A DNA stretch of 64,000 nt from positions 3,658,001 through 3,722,000 of the forward strand of contig JAPFFF010000003.1 in the NCBI GenBank assembly GCA_039105265.1, read 5' to 3'. Origin of the DNA: Tritrichomonas musculus (taxonomy: Eukaryota > Parabasalia > Tritrichomonadida > Tritrichomonadidae). The position numbers and the translations under genes are program-made. The notes under the pieces are model-generated. The model had not been told where the DNA came from and did no database searches. It worked only from the letters and a program-made list of their open reading frames with translations. Below are positions 19,394 to 30,158 of the stretch, piece after piece. Numbering within the stretch: the first letter of the stretch is position 1; every line of letters begins with the position of its first letter.

Positions 19394-19801
19394 TTATTCT
19401 TCTTCAGGTATATTATCTTCATCTTTCCAATTCTGTACATATTTTTCAATTTTATCCCAATTAATTTGGTACCATAAAAGTAATGGTTCTTTATGTTTCC
19501 TTGTGCTATTTGGAAGTGGAATTTTAAGATCTTTGCTGAGTTTGTCTGCTTTGAAACGAATTTGTGGAATTTTTAGCTTTTTGTTTGATGTTTTTGCAAT
19601 CTTTTCTAGCCAGAAATCAGCATCAAAATCTGGTGGAAATAATGGCAATTGTTTCGATTTATCTTGTATAATTTCCGGATCGTATTTATTTAGTATGCTA
19701 TTTAATTCAGTGATTACAGGCTCCAAATTTTTTGGATTTTCGATTACATTCTGGCGGATTTGATTTAACAGAATATCGACCTTGTTTTCTTCACCATTCA
19801 T
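19394..19801 (-). CDS. Small hypothetical protein (135 aa)
   Basis: A compact soluble protein starting at the ATG at 19801, which is preceded by TCATTAATTTTAAA (initiator-like). The N-terminal half is helical (residues 5-45), followed by a Pro-rich turn (LPLFPPDFDADFWLEKI) and a basic C-terminal half ending in an acidic tail (DEDNIPEEE). No cysteine cluster, signal or membrane segment is present. Codon use and isolation from other genes support a real gene. No family recognised. Confidence 0.7.
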   Translation of the reverse strand: MNGEENKVDILLNQIRQNVIENPKNLEPVITELNSILNKYDPEIIQDKSKQLPLFPPDFDADFWLEKIAKTSNKKLKIPQIRFKADKLSKDLKIPLPNSTRKHKEPLLLWYQINWDKIEKYVQNWKDEDNIPEEE

Positions 19802-19980
19802 TTAAAATTAATGATTTCAAAATTTAATTTTTTGTGTCATGTTTGAGAACAAAAAATTTCCAAAAATTTTGAGACATTTGTAATGAATTTTTCAAATAGA
19901 AACAAAAGATATTAAATTAAAAACGAAAGAAAGCTTTCTTTACATATAGATTAGAAATTTGTATGAAGGTATATCCAATT

Positions 19981-20613
19981 TTAATCTGTTTTCCTGAGTT
20001 TCCAGTACAGAGAAAACCCAAAAAGGGCTGTAAGAAGAACAACAATTGTCCAAATTATACAATTATTAAAGCATGCACGTCTAACCATCCTTTTTGCTCT
20101 GCCCATCCCTGTCAAAGCTTCTCTATCTATAACATCAATATTTTCATTTATATGAGAAATGCGTTTCCGGTCATCAATTAATGTTGTCATTGTGGCATTG
20201 GCTGTTGTAATTGAATCATTACCGAGACGGATTGCTTCATCTAAAGTTTCATTAATTCCTTGTGCTTTATTAATATTTTTTTCAATTTGATTTGCTTGTT
20301 TAAGAGAAAGATTATTTGCAGAAAGATTTTCTTCCCTTCTAAGGCTATTTAAAATATCCTGGTGTTGTGATGATAATGATTTTACTTCATTTGTATAGTA
20401 TTCACGTATACTTGGTGTGAGTGACCGTGCTTCATTATTGATTCTAGTTATTTTATTTTCAATGGCATCAAGTTGAGCTTTAATTTCATTTTGAAAGTTT
20501 GTTCTCTGAGAAGGAAGGCATTGGCTAAGCCTATCAACATCATTTTTAGCATGTTGAAGAAGTGTTTCAACTTCAATCATAGCATCATCTAACTTTTTGG
20601 TATTAGAAGACAT
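19981..20613 (-). CDS. Vti1-like Qb-SNARE with Asp at the predicted zero layer
   Basis: A 210-aa tail-anchored SNARE. Residues 5-95 form an N-terminal helical bundle, about 115-180 the SNARE coil, and 185-204 the transmembrane anchor (CIIWTIVVLLTALFGFSLYW) with a short KLRKTD tail. The segment TTLIDDRKRI aligns with the Vti1/membrin/Gos1 zero-layer region (L-x-x-QR-x-x-I), where the central Gln is followed by Arg; here the aligned residue is Asp148. Vti1-type Qb-SNAREs act in Golgi-endosome-vacuole fusion. Which Qb subclass this belongs to is inference. The ATG is at 20613, with TAACTG about 12 bases upstream on the plus strand. Confidence 0.85.
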   Translation of the reverse strand: MSSNTKKLDDAMIEVETLLQHAKNDVDRLSQCLPSQRTNFQNEIKAQLDAIENKITRINNEARSLTPSIREYYTNEVKSLSSQHQDILNSLRREENLSANNLSLKQANQIEKNINKAQGINETLDEAIRLGNDSITTANATMTTLIDDRKRISHINENIDVIDREALTGMGRAKRMVRRACFNNCIIWTIVVLLTALFGFSLYWKLRKTD

Positions 20614-20898
20614 ATATAATTCTTTTTAACTGAGGGATTTAACTTACATTATGAAAAAGTTTTAAATCGACTATTCAACTTAAAAATGTATTTATCTCAT
20701 TAAAAAATTGGAATAATGAGATTATTTTGAAATTTTAAGTTAATTATAATATTTTTCATATTAATCTAAAGTATTATATACATTTTTATTTATAAGTATA
20801 TTGAAAAGTACACGTTTATTAAATATTATTTAAGAAAAAGTTCAAGTAACGTCTTTTTTGAAATCTTCAATCTGAATAAAATAAATCCGCAAGATTTA
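20614..20898. other. Divergent promoter region
   Basis: About 285 AT-rich bases between two divergent genes. AAAAAGTT occurs at about 20652 and again at about 20837, and ACGTTT at about 20813-20818. No other feature is seen. Confidence 0.5.
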
Positions 20899-23800
20899 AT
20901 GATCACAGACCGAAACGAAGCCTTCATGCACAACTCGTGCAAGAAGCTTGCGCAACTCGGTAAAGTAATTTTCGCTATGTCGAATCAAATTCAAGAACGC
21001 CAAGAAGAAGCGCTCGATCTTCAGTGTGAATATGAAAGCATGATTCAGAAAGTTGTCGATGAATATCACGAAAAAGCAGAAAGTATCGCCAAAGATCTTG
21101 TCCACTTCCGAAAAAAACGTGTTGACGAATCTTGTAAAGAATTTGGATCCTTATATAAACAGCAAAAAATTGATTTAGCAAATGTTAAAACAAACTATGT
21201 TGAATGCCTCAATAAGATTATTAAAGAAGGTGAAGATCTTATTAAAGTTTTGAAGGAGTCGCAATCGAAATCACTCACATCAGCAACAACTGCTATTAAA
21301 TCCGCAGATGATTTTATGACTAATGTCCGATCCCACCAACAACGATCTTCTACTTCAAAACGTGAAATTCGTTTAGCTATTCAGCCTATTTTAGATAAGA
21401 TAGATATAGCTCAAAAAGAATCTGATGACAGAATCAAGCAAATGAAATTAGATTATACAAAAACATTTTCAGGTAGTAAAAAAGAAATTGATAAATTTAT
21501 TAAGCAAGAATTGTTTAATAGGAAAGATCAATTTCAATCAATAAAAGATGAAATAAAAAGAATTCGATCAGATATGGATTTAATCAAAATTGAATTTGCA
21601 AATTCTATTAAAAGAGAAAAAGAGTTTTATAAAAATAAACATCAACTTCGTGTTGCCATACAAAAAGAAACTAAAGATGCATGCAATGATATAACAAAAT
21701 CTATGAAAAGTAATAATGGTTCTGCTCAGAAAGACAATAAGCAGCATCAAATTACTATAACAAATCTTAAAAATCAATTACAACGAAAGAAAAATGAGCA
21801 TCAAAGTCAAATTGAATCATTAAAACGCCAAATTAAAGAACAAAAGCGTCTTAAACACCAATTTACCTCTAAGGTTGACCTTGAGCTTCAAAAGCGAAAA
21901 GGTGCTCTTGATTCAGCAACTCAAGATCAAATAAATTCGCAAAAAGTCCAAGCTAAAAAGAAGAAAAATCTTTATAAATTGATTGCAAGTGGAATCAATG
22001 AATGTGAAACTGATACCAAAAAATTAATTGATATAATGCAAAAACAAATTGACGAATTTCTTGAAACATTAAAACAGCATCAAGCGTCATTCCATGAAAA
22101 GATATTGCTTCAAGAGCAAATTGCAGAAAAAAGACTTGATGAAGAACTAGAAGTATTTAAACAGAGATCCAGCGAAAGAATGGCAATACTTGAAAGTGCT
22201 GTTGAAGCACAAAATGCAGCAAATGAAGAAGCACTTAATAAGCAAACCAAAAGAAATTGTCATCTGCGCCACGAAATCAAAAGAAATAATAATGCTTTCA
22301 ACGAAGCATTTGAAGCTCTCAATGAAAAAATCAGACAAGAGTATGACAGTGCAGTTAATTTCAATCAAAACAGACTTTCTCAAAAGAACACAGAAAATGA
22401 TAATTCAATGAATCGGCGAACCAACGAAAAACAAAAGCGCATGGAAGATTTATTGAACGGATTTCAAAAAGATATTCAAGCTATCGAAGATGATGTTAAA
22501 TCTAAAAATGATCAAATTATATCTGAAACAAGAGAAAATGAATCTCAAAAACTCTCCTTAAAGGAAGAAATCAAAGATCATGAAATGGAGGTTTCTAAAA
22601 TGATTGCCAAAAACGACTTTTTAACAAAGAGGATTATTGAATTGAAAGATGAAAAAATTAAAATGGAAGAAATTTATCAAAATGAGATCTCTTCTTATCA
22701 AAAAGCTAAACGACAATTTGAAAGAAAGACTAAGGTTGAAGAGCAAAAACTTGATGAAGAATTTGAAATGAAAATACAAATTGCTCAAGTTACTCTTAAT
22801 AATTCGATTGAAAATATTTCAAAACTTTACGAGGCTGATGAAAACCAACGAGGTTGTGCTGTTATAGAAGCAATAAGAAAAGTCAGAGATGTTAAAAACA
22901 GAGTTAAAGAATATAAAATAACAAAAGAGCATGAATTGAGTAATGCCAAAAGAGAATTCGATAAAGAAAAGAGTATTTTAATGGCCAAAATTAACGATTA
23001 TACGGGATTAGATAAAGAAGAAGAATTAAGAAATAAAATGAAACAAATAAAAGAAAATTCAGAAGAAATTATTAAAGATACACATAATCGGCTCGAAACT
23101 GAGAGATCAAGACTTAATTCTAAAATTCAGCTCTCCAAAACTAAAGCAGAAATTGAATTAAATGAAATAAAAGTTCAAAAGAATATTGAAGATGAAAAGT
23201 TTACCAATAAAAGGATTGATTTTCAAAATGAGAAGAAGAAATTAGAAATTGAAAGAGATAATCAAATTAGCAATATAAATGAACAGTATAATCAAAAAAT
23301 TGAAGAAATCAATAGTGAACATCGAGTATCAGTTGAAAAATTAAAAAATCGAATTGAATCAGCAAAAAAAACAAAGCAGGAAATATTAGATAAGCATAAT
23401 TCAGAAATTGAGCAAACAAAAAATAATAATTGGGATGAGATCAAACGTAAACAAGCAGATTATGATCAACGAAAAGAAAATATGTTTAGCTCGGATCGTC
23501 AAAGGTGTGACAATTTAACTGAAAAAACGGATCAATTATCAAGAAGTCAAATTGAAGAAGAAATGAAATTATATGATCCTCCTATTCGATCATATGAACA
23601 GAAATTAATTGATTCTATTAAAAATAGAATTCAAAATAGCGATGAAAAACTTCAGAATATCTTTGAAACTTTTTATACCACAATTCATGATGCTCCAAAC
23701 AATGTGCATGACGAAGACTCATTATTAACTTCTATAAGCGACCCATTGCAAAGTATGTCAAGTCTTTCTTCATCAAGCCAACAAGGAGCTCCTTCTTCAT

Positions 23801-24039
23801 CGTTATCTAATCGACCTTCTACTGCAGCTACTCCAAGCATCAAGAAAAATCATAAGATTAGTCATAATTTTAGTGTTAACAATGCGAATAATAATGCAAA
23901 TAACAATATAGGCAATAATACAATTAAAAATATAAAGTCAAGTAGAAAAGAAAAAGGTCCACGAGTTATGACTCCAAATATGGCTCAAGATACAAAGTTG
24001 AAGAAGAGACCTCAACTTGTTTCTCCACAGTTCATGTAA
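20899..24039 (+). CDS. Very long coiled-coil protein (1046 aa)
   Basis: Almost the whole protein is predicted coiled coil by eye: heptad-like K/E/Q/L/I patterns run from about residue 20 to 930 with few prolines. A Ser-rich, Asn-rich disordered tail follows (about 950-1030), including SSLSSSSQQGAPSSSLS and an Asn/Ala repeat, and the end is basic. No motor head, kinase or membrane segment is present. A rod of this length would be over 100 nm if continuous. Trichomonads have elaborate striated fibres (costa, pelta-axostyle), and a structural role there is plausible but only inferred. The ATG at 20899 is used. The next gene downstream is also a coiled-coil protein on the same strand, 255 bases away. 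Confidence 0.88.
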   Translation: MITDRNEAFMHNSCKKLAQLGKVIFAMSNQIQERQEEALDLQCEYESMIQKVVDEYHEKAESIAKDLVHFRKKRVDESCKEFGSLYKQQKIDLANVKTNYVECLNKIIKEGEDLIKVLKESQSKSLTSATTAIKSADDFMTNVRSHQQRSSTSKREIRLAIQPILDKIDIAQKESDDRIKQMKLDYTKTFSGSKKEIDKFIKQELFNRKDQFQSIKDEIKRIRSDMDLIKIEFANSIKREKEFYKNKHQLRVAIQKETKDACNDITKSMKSNNGSAQKDNKQHQITITNLKNQLQRKKNEHQSQIESLKRQIKEQKRLKHQFTSKVDLELQKRKGALDSATQDQINSQKVQAKKKKNLYKLIASGINECETDTKKLIDIMQKQIDEFLETLKQHQASFHEKILLQEQIAEKRLDEELEVFKQRSSERMAILESAVEAQNAANEEALNKQTKRNCHLRHEIKRNNNAFNEAFEALNEKIRQEYDSAVNFNQNRLSQKNTENDNSMNRRTNEKQKRMEDLLNGFQKDIQAIEDDVKSKNDQIISETRENESQKLSLKEEIKDHEMEVSKMIAKNDFLTKRIIELKDEKIKMEEIYQNEISSYQKAKRQFERKTKVEEQKLDEEFEMKIQIAQVTLNNSIENISKLYEADENQRGCAVIEAIRKVRDVKNRVKEYKITKEHELSNAKREFDKEKSILMAKINDYTGLDKEEELRNKMKQIKENSEEIIKDTHNRLETERSRLNSKIQLSKTKAEIELNEIKVQKNIEDEKFTNKRIDFQNEKKKLEIERDNQISNINEQYNQKIEEINSEHRVSVEKLKNRIESAKKTKQEILDKHNSEIEQTKNNNWDEIKRKQADYDQRKENMFSSDRQRCDNLTEKTDQLSRSQIEEEMKLYDPPIRSYEQKLIDSIKNRIQNSDEKLQNIFETFYTTIHDAPNNVHDEDSLLTSISDPLQSMSSLSSSSQQGAPSSSLSNRPSTAATPSIKKNHKISHNFSVNNANNNANNNIGNNTIKNIKSSRKEKGPRVMTPNMAQDTKLKKRPQLVSPQFM

Positions 24040-24294
24040 GTATTTTTTTATTTATTTATTTAATTTTCTTTTATCATGATATTAAATTGTATAACGCATT
24101 TCATTTGTTTGTTTGTTATATTGTAAATTAAAATTATTTATAAAAAAGATAATTGTATTTTCATTAAATTTTGAAAAAAAAAAAGTTAACAATTAATTTG
24201 AATAAAAACGTTTTTCACAAACTTTTTGTTCAATGTTGAATAAAAAGAGAAACTTTTTATTCAAAAAGCTGTAGAATAAAATTTCATCTAAATC

Positions 24295-27200
24295 ATGATT
24301 GCGCCGAACATTTCGTTCGACCCAGAAATAGATGACTTTTCTTCATTATTTACATCGGTTTTTAATCGTGTTGAAAAGCAGCTTGAATTATACGACAAAG
24401 TTGAAACAAAATTTCAAGACTCGTTAAAATTTAATGAGCCCGGGAAACTCAAAATAAAAATGAAAAAGGTTCGTACAGATATTATTAGTTCAGAAAACCA
24501 AACAGATTTAATAGCAAAAGAAGTTGATTCAATGAATCAATGGATGATTTCACTTGAAGAACAAAAAAAGACAATCATGAAAATTGATGACATTGATGTC
24601 CCTGATGAATTTATACTAAAATTTGGAACTAATTCAGCAATGATGAAAGATTTTGAGCATGATTTATTATTTTATCTTCGAAATTACATCAATTCATATG
24701 AAACTCCACAAGTAATACGGCTAAAAGAATGTTTCAAAAGATCATTGAAATCAAAAATAGATAGGCTCGAAATGTTTGAACAAATATCAGATCGTTGTCA
24801 GCAAGCAGAGAAAAAATTCATTGAAGCTGATGCAGAAAACAAAGATCTTACTGCAGAATGTCAAAAATCAGATGAAGCGCTAGCACATTTTTCTACATCT
24901 GAAGCATATTTGCTAGTTCAAAAAGCAAAGAGACAGAAGTTTTTAATTGAAGATTGGGCAAGAAGAAAAAAAGAAATTTTAGATGAAATTGATACATTGA
25001 ATATGGAGTTGAATATGTATAAGGAAGATAACAAAGATAAATCTTCTAACTCAAGTATATTGCGTAAATCTCAAGAAGTTGAAGAAGCTTATACAAAAGA
25101 AGTTTCTAGATGGAACGAGCAAATTCGCCTTGTTGAAGAAGATTTCAAAGTTTCAATTACAAATCAGCAGTCAATGATGAAGCAACTAGAAAAAGACCTT
25201 TTATCAGCTCAGTTGCAAGTACTTGCATCAGAAAAAAAGAAAACGATGACTCAAGTTCGATCAATGCAAGCAAGTTCAAATAGGTTTGTTTCTAAATTTT
25301 CATCAAGTCGTCATTCATTAAATCGTAAAATTGAGGCTAGTTTTAGGAAGAAAGCTTTATCATATCAAGAAGCATTAGAATTGCTCAGATCTCTACATGA
25401 TGATGAATTAGCATCATTAAAAGTGGCAATGGACGGTGTTGTTGAGGAATTAAGAGGTGTGGTTAATATGAGAAAAGATGATTCTACCAATTCTACTTCA
25501 TCATTTCTAAAAAAAATTCAAGATAAAATAGAATTGCAACGTGCAACTACTGAAACAGCAAAAAGAAGAATAAGTATGCAAAATGCCGAAAGAGATATTG
25601 AATTAAAAGCAATAAACAACCGTCTAGTTACAGTTCAAGGTGTTGTTAACGATTTTTCTGAACAATGCTCTGAATTTGAAAAAATGCATGAGCAACTTGA
25701 GGAGAAATTGCGTGAGCAAAGTGCCCGAAGAGATGAATATTGTATGAAATTGAAAAAGGAGATTGATGAATATCAAACTTTTATTAATTCTGTAGACTTT
25801 TTGATTGTTCGTCTCAATAGTAAATTCGATGAGCTTGAAGCGAAATGTATGAAACAAAATGATGATAGATATTTATTCTCTAAAAAGTTTAAAATCAGAG
25901 CTCTAAAAAGATCAAATTCGCTGACACAATTTAGGAAGCTCACTTTTGATGAGATTGTCGATTATCGATATGTGCCGCCGAAGAAAACAAAAAGTGATCA
26001 AATAAATATTATCAATTTGAACAGTGATAACAAAAATGGAAAAGTGAAAGAAAATACTTTAAAGACTAATCAAAATACAAATAGCACAATTTCACTTGAT
26101 AATAAAAAAGATGACAAATTAGTTGTATCAATAACATCCAAAAATGATTTGGATGATTTATCAAAAAATGAATTCAAACCAACAAAAAAAGTTGAGCCAG
26201 ATCCAATATCAAAAGTTGCTGATAAAAAAGATGTATCAGAAAAAATTGCTGATCAACCAATTAGATCAGAATTAGTAAATCCAATTGATAATAAAGAATC
26301 AAACAAATCAAACAATGAAATTGAAATTAAATCAAAAGACAGCAATTTACCTCCTTCAAATCAGTCCGATTTGAATATTTCCACAACACCTAAAAAAGAT
26401 CTTCTCATTCCGCATCCGCCAATAGATATTTCACCTTCTCCTCCAGTCAAAAGGAAAATAATCACAATTTCAAGCTCAGCTGCTTCTTTATGTGGATCGA
26501 TTGCAATTCCAGATCCTTCATATGATACGACTCAAATTGTGGAAAGAAGAATCAAGCTTGATCTGATAGAAAACGAAGGCCAAAAAGAAGAAATTCCGAT
26601 CCTATCAATTGTAAACGAGAAGCAAAACAAAACCGAAAAGCAACCAGGAACCGTTCAGCAAACAAAAAGTTCAGCAAGCATCATTACCAGCAGCAGCAAC
26701 AACAATTCTACTAAAACCAGCACTAATAACAATAATAATAATGGCACTAATAATAATAATGCAAATGGCATCATCAAAAAAAGTGTCACTAATAATGATG
26801 ACGCCAGCATCAAGAGCTACGATAGCGCCAAATCCAGCAGCAGCGCCGATGTCACTGTCATAACTGACACGAAAGGCAACTTGAGTGCACATAATATTTC
26901 CATCAGCAATGATGACAAGAAAATTGTCAAAGAAGCGGCATCAAGTAGCATTAACAAGCCAAAACTGCCAACTCCAAAAGCGGTTCCTCAGAATCCGATT
27001 AAATTAAATGTTCCTCCTCTTGTATCTCCATCATCTCGCTCCTCATCCTCGTCATCTTCGATAGAGAAGCCTAAAATAAAGATCAGAGTGAAAAATCGCC
27101 TGAAAAAGCAAGAAAGCTCAACAACAACAGCAGCAGCAGCAGCAGCAGCAAGCAACAATGAATCCCAAAATTCAGCCAAAAACGATGAGCATTTCTATGA

Positions 27201-28008
27201 AAATGCTGTTGTAAGAAAAAGTTGCTCATATTCAGAAAAAGTTCAACAAAAATTAGAAAATCACGAAGAAGAAGAAGAACGAGAAAACGAAGAAGAATTC
27301 TTCAAAAAGACGATAAATTTCAATTTAAAAGATTTGAATTTATCACCTCACCAGTCCAACGACTCACGAATGAATGGCAAGATCAAGATAGAGTACGACA
27401 AAACATTGGCAATTACGCCTGAAAAAAAGCGTAGGAAAAGGATCAATGTTTCGCCTCGAAGAAAGCCTCCAAAACAGATTCCAAACGCGCAGCCTTCTTT
27501 TGTTAACAACCGCCCGCCGCGGCATCTGACATTGGCAGCCACTGGAATGGTCAGAAATAGGTCACTTCACTTCACAACCGCCAATAATATTAACGTAAAC
27601 ATTGTTAATATTAACGAGTCGATATCGCCTCATATTTCGGTGAATAATAGCTTTATCAACCGTTTCGATGAGGAGCTCTCAAAAAGTCAGACAATTGAGG
27701 ATGACGATAGAAGTGAAAATGAACAAAAAGAATTGAAAGAGAAAAAAACGGTTAAAAAGAAATCAAAAAAATTGAATGTCAAGAAAAAAGCTAAAAAAAA
27801 TAATGATGCCATGTTGAAAAGGAAAAAAGCAATCGACCAAAAAATTAACGGGAAAATCCTCGCTTTTTCATTGCCAACTGCTGAAAGACGCGCTTTGTCG
27901 ATGAAAAGTATGGCTGGTAAAAATCTACCCGATACATTGTTGGATAGTCAGTCGCTTAACTTGGATTATAATATTAATGGAAGTGTTGTCTCTGTCCAAC
28001 ATTTTTAA
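24295..28008 (+). CDS. Coiled-coil protein with long low-complexity tail (1237 aa)
   Basis: Residues 1-540 are helical and largely coiled coil, with heptad stretches around 40-105, 160-235 and 260-480. A basic segment follows (KKFKIRALKRSNSLTQFRK). From about 560 to 1080 the chain is disordered: Lys/Asp/Asn runs, Ser runs, an Asn-rich block, and a poly-Ala stretch encoded by CAG repeats (27128-27150). The C-terminal 150 residues are basic with Lys clusters and end SVVSVQHF. No catalytic motif is seen. The ATG at 24295 is preceded by TTTCATCTAAATC, an initiator-like sequence. It could be a cytoskeletal linker; no clear homology to its upstream coiled-coil neighbour is visible. Confidence 0.87.
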   Translation: MIAPNISFDPEIDDFSSLFTSVFNRVEKQLELYDKVETKFQDSLKFNEPGKLKIKMKKVRTDIISSENQTDLIAKEVDSMNQWMISLEEQKKTIMKIDDIDVPDEFILKFGTNSAMMKDFEHDLLFYLRNYINSYETPQVIRLKECFKRSLKSKIDRLEMFEQISDRCQQAEKKFIEADAENKDLTAECQKSDEALAHFSTSEAYLLVQKAKRQKFLIEDWARRKKEILDEIDTLNMELNMYKEDNKDKSSNSSILRKSQEVEEAYTKEVSRWNEQIRLVEEDFKVSITNQQSMMKQLEKDLLSAQLQVLASEKKKTMTQVRSMQASSNRFVSKFSSSRHSLNRKIEASFRKKALSYQEALELLRSLHDDELASLKVAMDGVVEELRGVVNMRKDDSTNSTSSFLKKIQDKIELQRATTETAKRRISMQNAERDIELKAINNRLVTVQGVVNDFSEQCSEFEKMHEQLEEKLREQSARRDEYCMKLKKEIDEYQTFINSVDFLIVRLNSKFDELEAKCMKQNDDRYLFSKKFKIRALKRSNSLTQFRKLTFDEIVDYRYVPPKKTKSDQINIINLNSDNKNGKVKENTLKTNQNTNSTISLDNKKDDKLVVSITSKNDLDDLSKNEFKPTKKVEPDPISKVADKKDVSEKIADQPIRSELVNPIDNKESNKSNNEIEIKSKDSNLPPSNQSDLNISTTPKKDLLIPHPPIDISPSPPVKRKIITISSSAASLCGSIAIPDPSYDTTQIVERRIKLDLIENEGQKEEIPILSIVNEKQNKTEKQPGTVQQTKSSASIITSSSNNNSTKTSTNNNNNNGTNNNNANGIIKKSVTNNDDASIKSYDSAKSSSSADVTVITDTKGNLSAHNISISNDDKKIVKEAASSSINKPKLPTPKAVPQNPIKLNVPPLVSPSSRSSSSSSSIEKPKIKIRVKNRLKKQESSTTTAAAAAAASNNESQNSAKNDEHFYENAVVRKSCSYSEKVQQKLENHEEEEERENEEEFFKKTINFNLKDLNLSPHQSNDSRMNGKIKIEYDKTLAITPEKKRRKRINVSPRRKPPKQIPNAQPSFVNNRPPRHLTLAATGMVRNRSLHFTTANNINVNIVNINESISPHISVNNSFINRFDEELSKSQTIEDDDRSENEQKELKEKKTVKKKSKKLNVKKKAKKNNDAMLKRKKAIDQKINGKILAFSLPTAERRALSMKSMAGKNLPDTLLDSQSLNLDYNINGSVVSVQHF

Positions 28009-28364
28009 ATATAGAATGCGTTGTTTTTTTTATCTATGTTTGATATTAATTTTGTGTATATTAATAAAATTTGTTTGTAATGCACTATTTATTATCTCTT
28101 GTTTTAATATTTTTATATGGATTAAATAAGTATTCAAGATATTCTTATAAAGTATTAATTAAGTAGAAACATGTATTCATTTAATTTGATATATCAATTA
28201 TCTAACCTCCATATGTTTGAAAGTCAAATCAAAAGAATTATTTAATATCTTCTATCTTAAAAAAAAAAAAAAGGCATGAAAAAACGAAGATCAGATAATT
28301 ATTATTTTTAACAATTTTTATGATAAACAAACAAACAAATAATAATAATAACTAAATAATGATT

Positions 28365-30158
28365 TCAAGTTAAAGAAGAAACTGTCTTTCTCCTTGATTT
28401 CTTCGAAGGCCTGACATTTTTGAGAGGATTTAACGTCAAAACAGGCTTTTTTGGCTGTGTCTTGTACATAGAGTATCTTTTGCTGGTTCTAGGAGTCATA
28501 ACAGTCTGCAATTTCAGTTCAGTTGCAGGTGACGACATTGGAGGAAGCGAAGTTGGAGGATTTTTTTCCAATTCGAGAATTTCGGCTTCTAATTTTGCAA
28601 TTTTTCCTTTCGTTTTCAATCTAGAAGATTCGTGATTTCTTTCAATTATTTCAATTTGCCTTGTACAATGTAATTCATAAGCTTGAATCTCTGAAGCTTG
28701 TCTAGAAAGAATTTTTTGTTTTTCTCTTTCCATTTCATTTTCAGCGACTTCTTGAGCTTGTCTTGATTCTACTTTTTCAAGTTCTTTGACTTTGTTGTGA
28801 ACAATTTCAGCTCTGTCAAACATTTTTGTTAATACCATAGACCTTTCAACATTTTTCATTGAAAGTAAAGTTGATGATGGTTTAGCATATTTTTGAATGA
28901 AATTTGGATCGTTCCATTTCCTTTCAAATGTATTAAGTTCTTCATCTTGTCTTTGTAATAATACATAATAATGTTCTTTTTGCTTTTCTTTTTCATCTTC
29001 AATTTTGTATTTTATTTCTTTGTCGTTCTTTTTGAGTTCTTCTTTAGTAGAATCTAGACTAGCCTTTAAGTTTTCAATTTTATCACGATTTCGTTCTTTT
29101 ATTTCTTGATCAACAATTGCTTTTTGATATTTTTGAAGAAGATCTTGTAATTCTTGTGCTTTCCCAAACCTTTGTGCAACAACATTATTAACTTTCTCAC
29201 GCTGAATATATTGAACTAATTGTGTACGTTGTGTTATATCTGGTAATCGTCCCTTTTTTTTGAAATTATTAAGAAGTCTTAGATTTTCAGCATCAAGGTC
29301 TGGATCTGTTTGTAATGGTGGTAATTTTGAAAGTGATTCTATTGGTGTAATTGGTGTAAATAGTCTTCGTTGTCTTGTTGCTCGTTGAGGTGTCATGTTG
29401 TCTTTGACTTCCATTCCTTCTTCAGATGGACGTCCTTCGGTTTCATTATTATCAACTTTATCTGGTATATCCTGCATTTCTTTTTCTTGATCGATAGCTT
29501 GCTGATCATCTTTCGTTTCTTCTATTGAATTTTGAATGGGAGTCTCTTGGTTCTCAATTTCTTTATCATTGATGTTTTCGTTTTGATTCATAATCTGGTC
29601 CTCATCTGGTCTTTGATTTTCATCTGATTTTTCAATTTCATTTATAGTTTGGTCTTCATCTTTGGTATTTTCAACTTCATTGAAATTGTTACTTTTGTCT
29701 TCATTGATTTCTTGGTTTTCATCTATAGCACTTTGAGGCAGTAATGACATTGCAATATTATTTGTTGTTTCTTCAAGAGGAGAGATTTGATCTTCTTCTT
29801 TTTCAGATAATGCTTTTATTTTTTCAGTTGGTTGGCTCATAGAATTTTCATCGCCATCATCTTCTGGTGAAATTTGATCATCAGGTATAAAATCATCTTC
29901 ATTGCCGTCGAATTGGATATTCCCATCACCGTTTCCATCATCAAACATAGGTTGTTCTTCATTGTATTCATCTACATTATTTGTTTCATCTTGAATATTA
30001 ATGGATCTTTGAAGTATCGCGTCTTCATTTTGATCAATATCTTGTTCTAAAGGATTTGTTTGTAAATCATCTGGTTGATCCATTTGATCATCGGGATTCA
30101 TTAGCATTTCTTCCATGTTATTGTCATTTGGATCCTGGAATTGATTATCTGGATCCAT
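28365..30158 (-). CDS. Coiled-coil protein with acidic N-terminus (597 aa)
   Basis: The first 250 residues are extremely acidic and rich in Asp, Glu, Asn and Gln, probably disordered. A short Pro-containing linker (TPQRATRQRRLFTPITPIES) leads into a coiled coil of about residues 325-535 interrupted near 430 by a WNDPNFIQKYAKPSS loop. The C-terminus is basic with Pro/Thr/Ser (MTPRTSKRYSMYK, SKKSRRKTVSSLT), a layout common in microtubule- or filament-associated proteins. Function not recognised. The ATG at 30158 is preceded by TCATATTTTAA, initiator-like, and TAACGTTTT lies about 27 bases upstream. Confidence 0.85.
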   Translation of the reverse strand: MDPDNQFQDPNDNNMEEMLMNPDDQMDQPDDLQTNPLEQDIDQNEDAILQRSINIQDETNNVDEYNEEQPMFDDGNGDGNIQFDGNEDDFIPDDQISPEDDGDENSMSQPTEKIKALSEKEEDQISPLEETTNNIAMSLLPQSAIDENQEINEDKSNNFNEVENTKDEDQTINEIEKSDENQRPDEDQIMNQNENINDKEIENQETPIQNSIEETKDDQQAIDQEKEMQDIPDKVDNNETEGRPSEEGMEVKDNMTPQRATRQRRLFTPITPIESLSKLPPLQTDPDLDAENLRLLNNFKKKGRLPDITQRTQLVQYIQREKVNNVVAQRFGKAQELQDLLQKYQKAIVDQEIKERNRDKIENLKASLDSTKEELKKNDKEIKYKIEDEKEKQKEHYYVLLQRQDEELNTFERKWNDPNFIQKYAKPSSTLLSMKNVERSMVLTKMFDRAEIVHNKVKELEKVESRQAQEVAENEMEREKQKILSRQASEIQAYELHCTRQIEIIERNHESSRLKTKGKIAKLEAEILELEKNPPTSLPPMSSPATELKLQTVMTPRTSKRYSMYKTQPKKPVLTLNPLKNVRPSKKSRRKTVSSLT

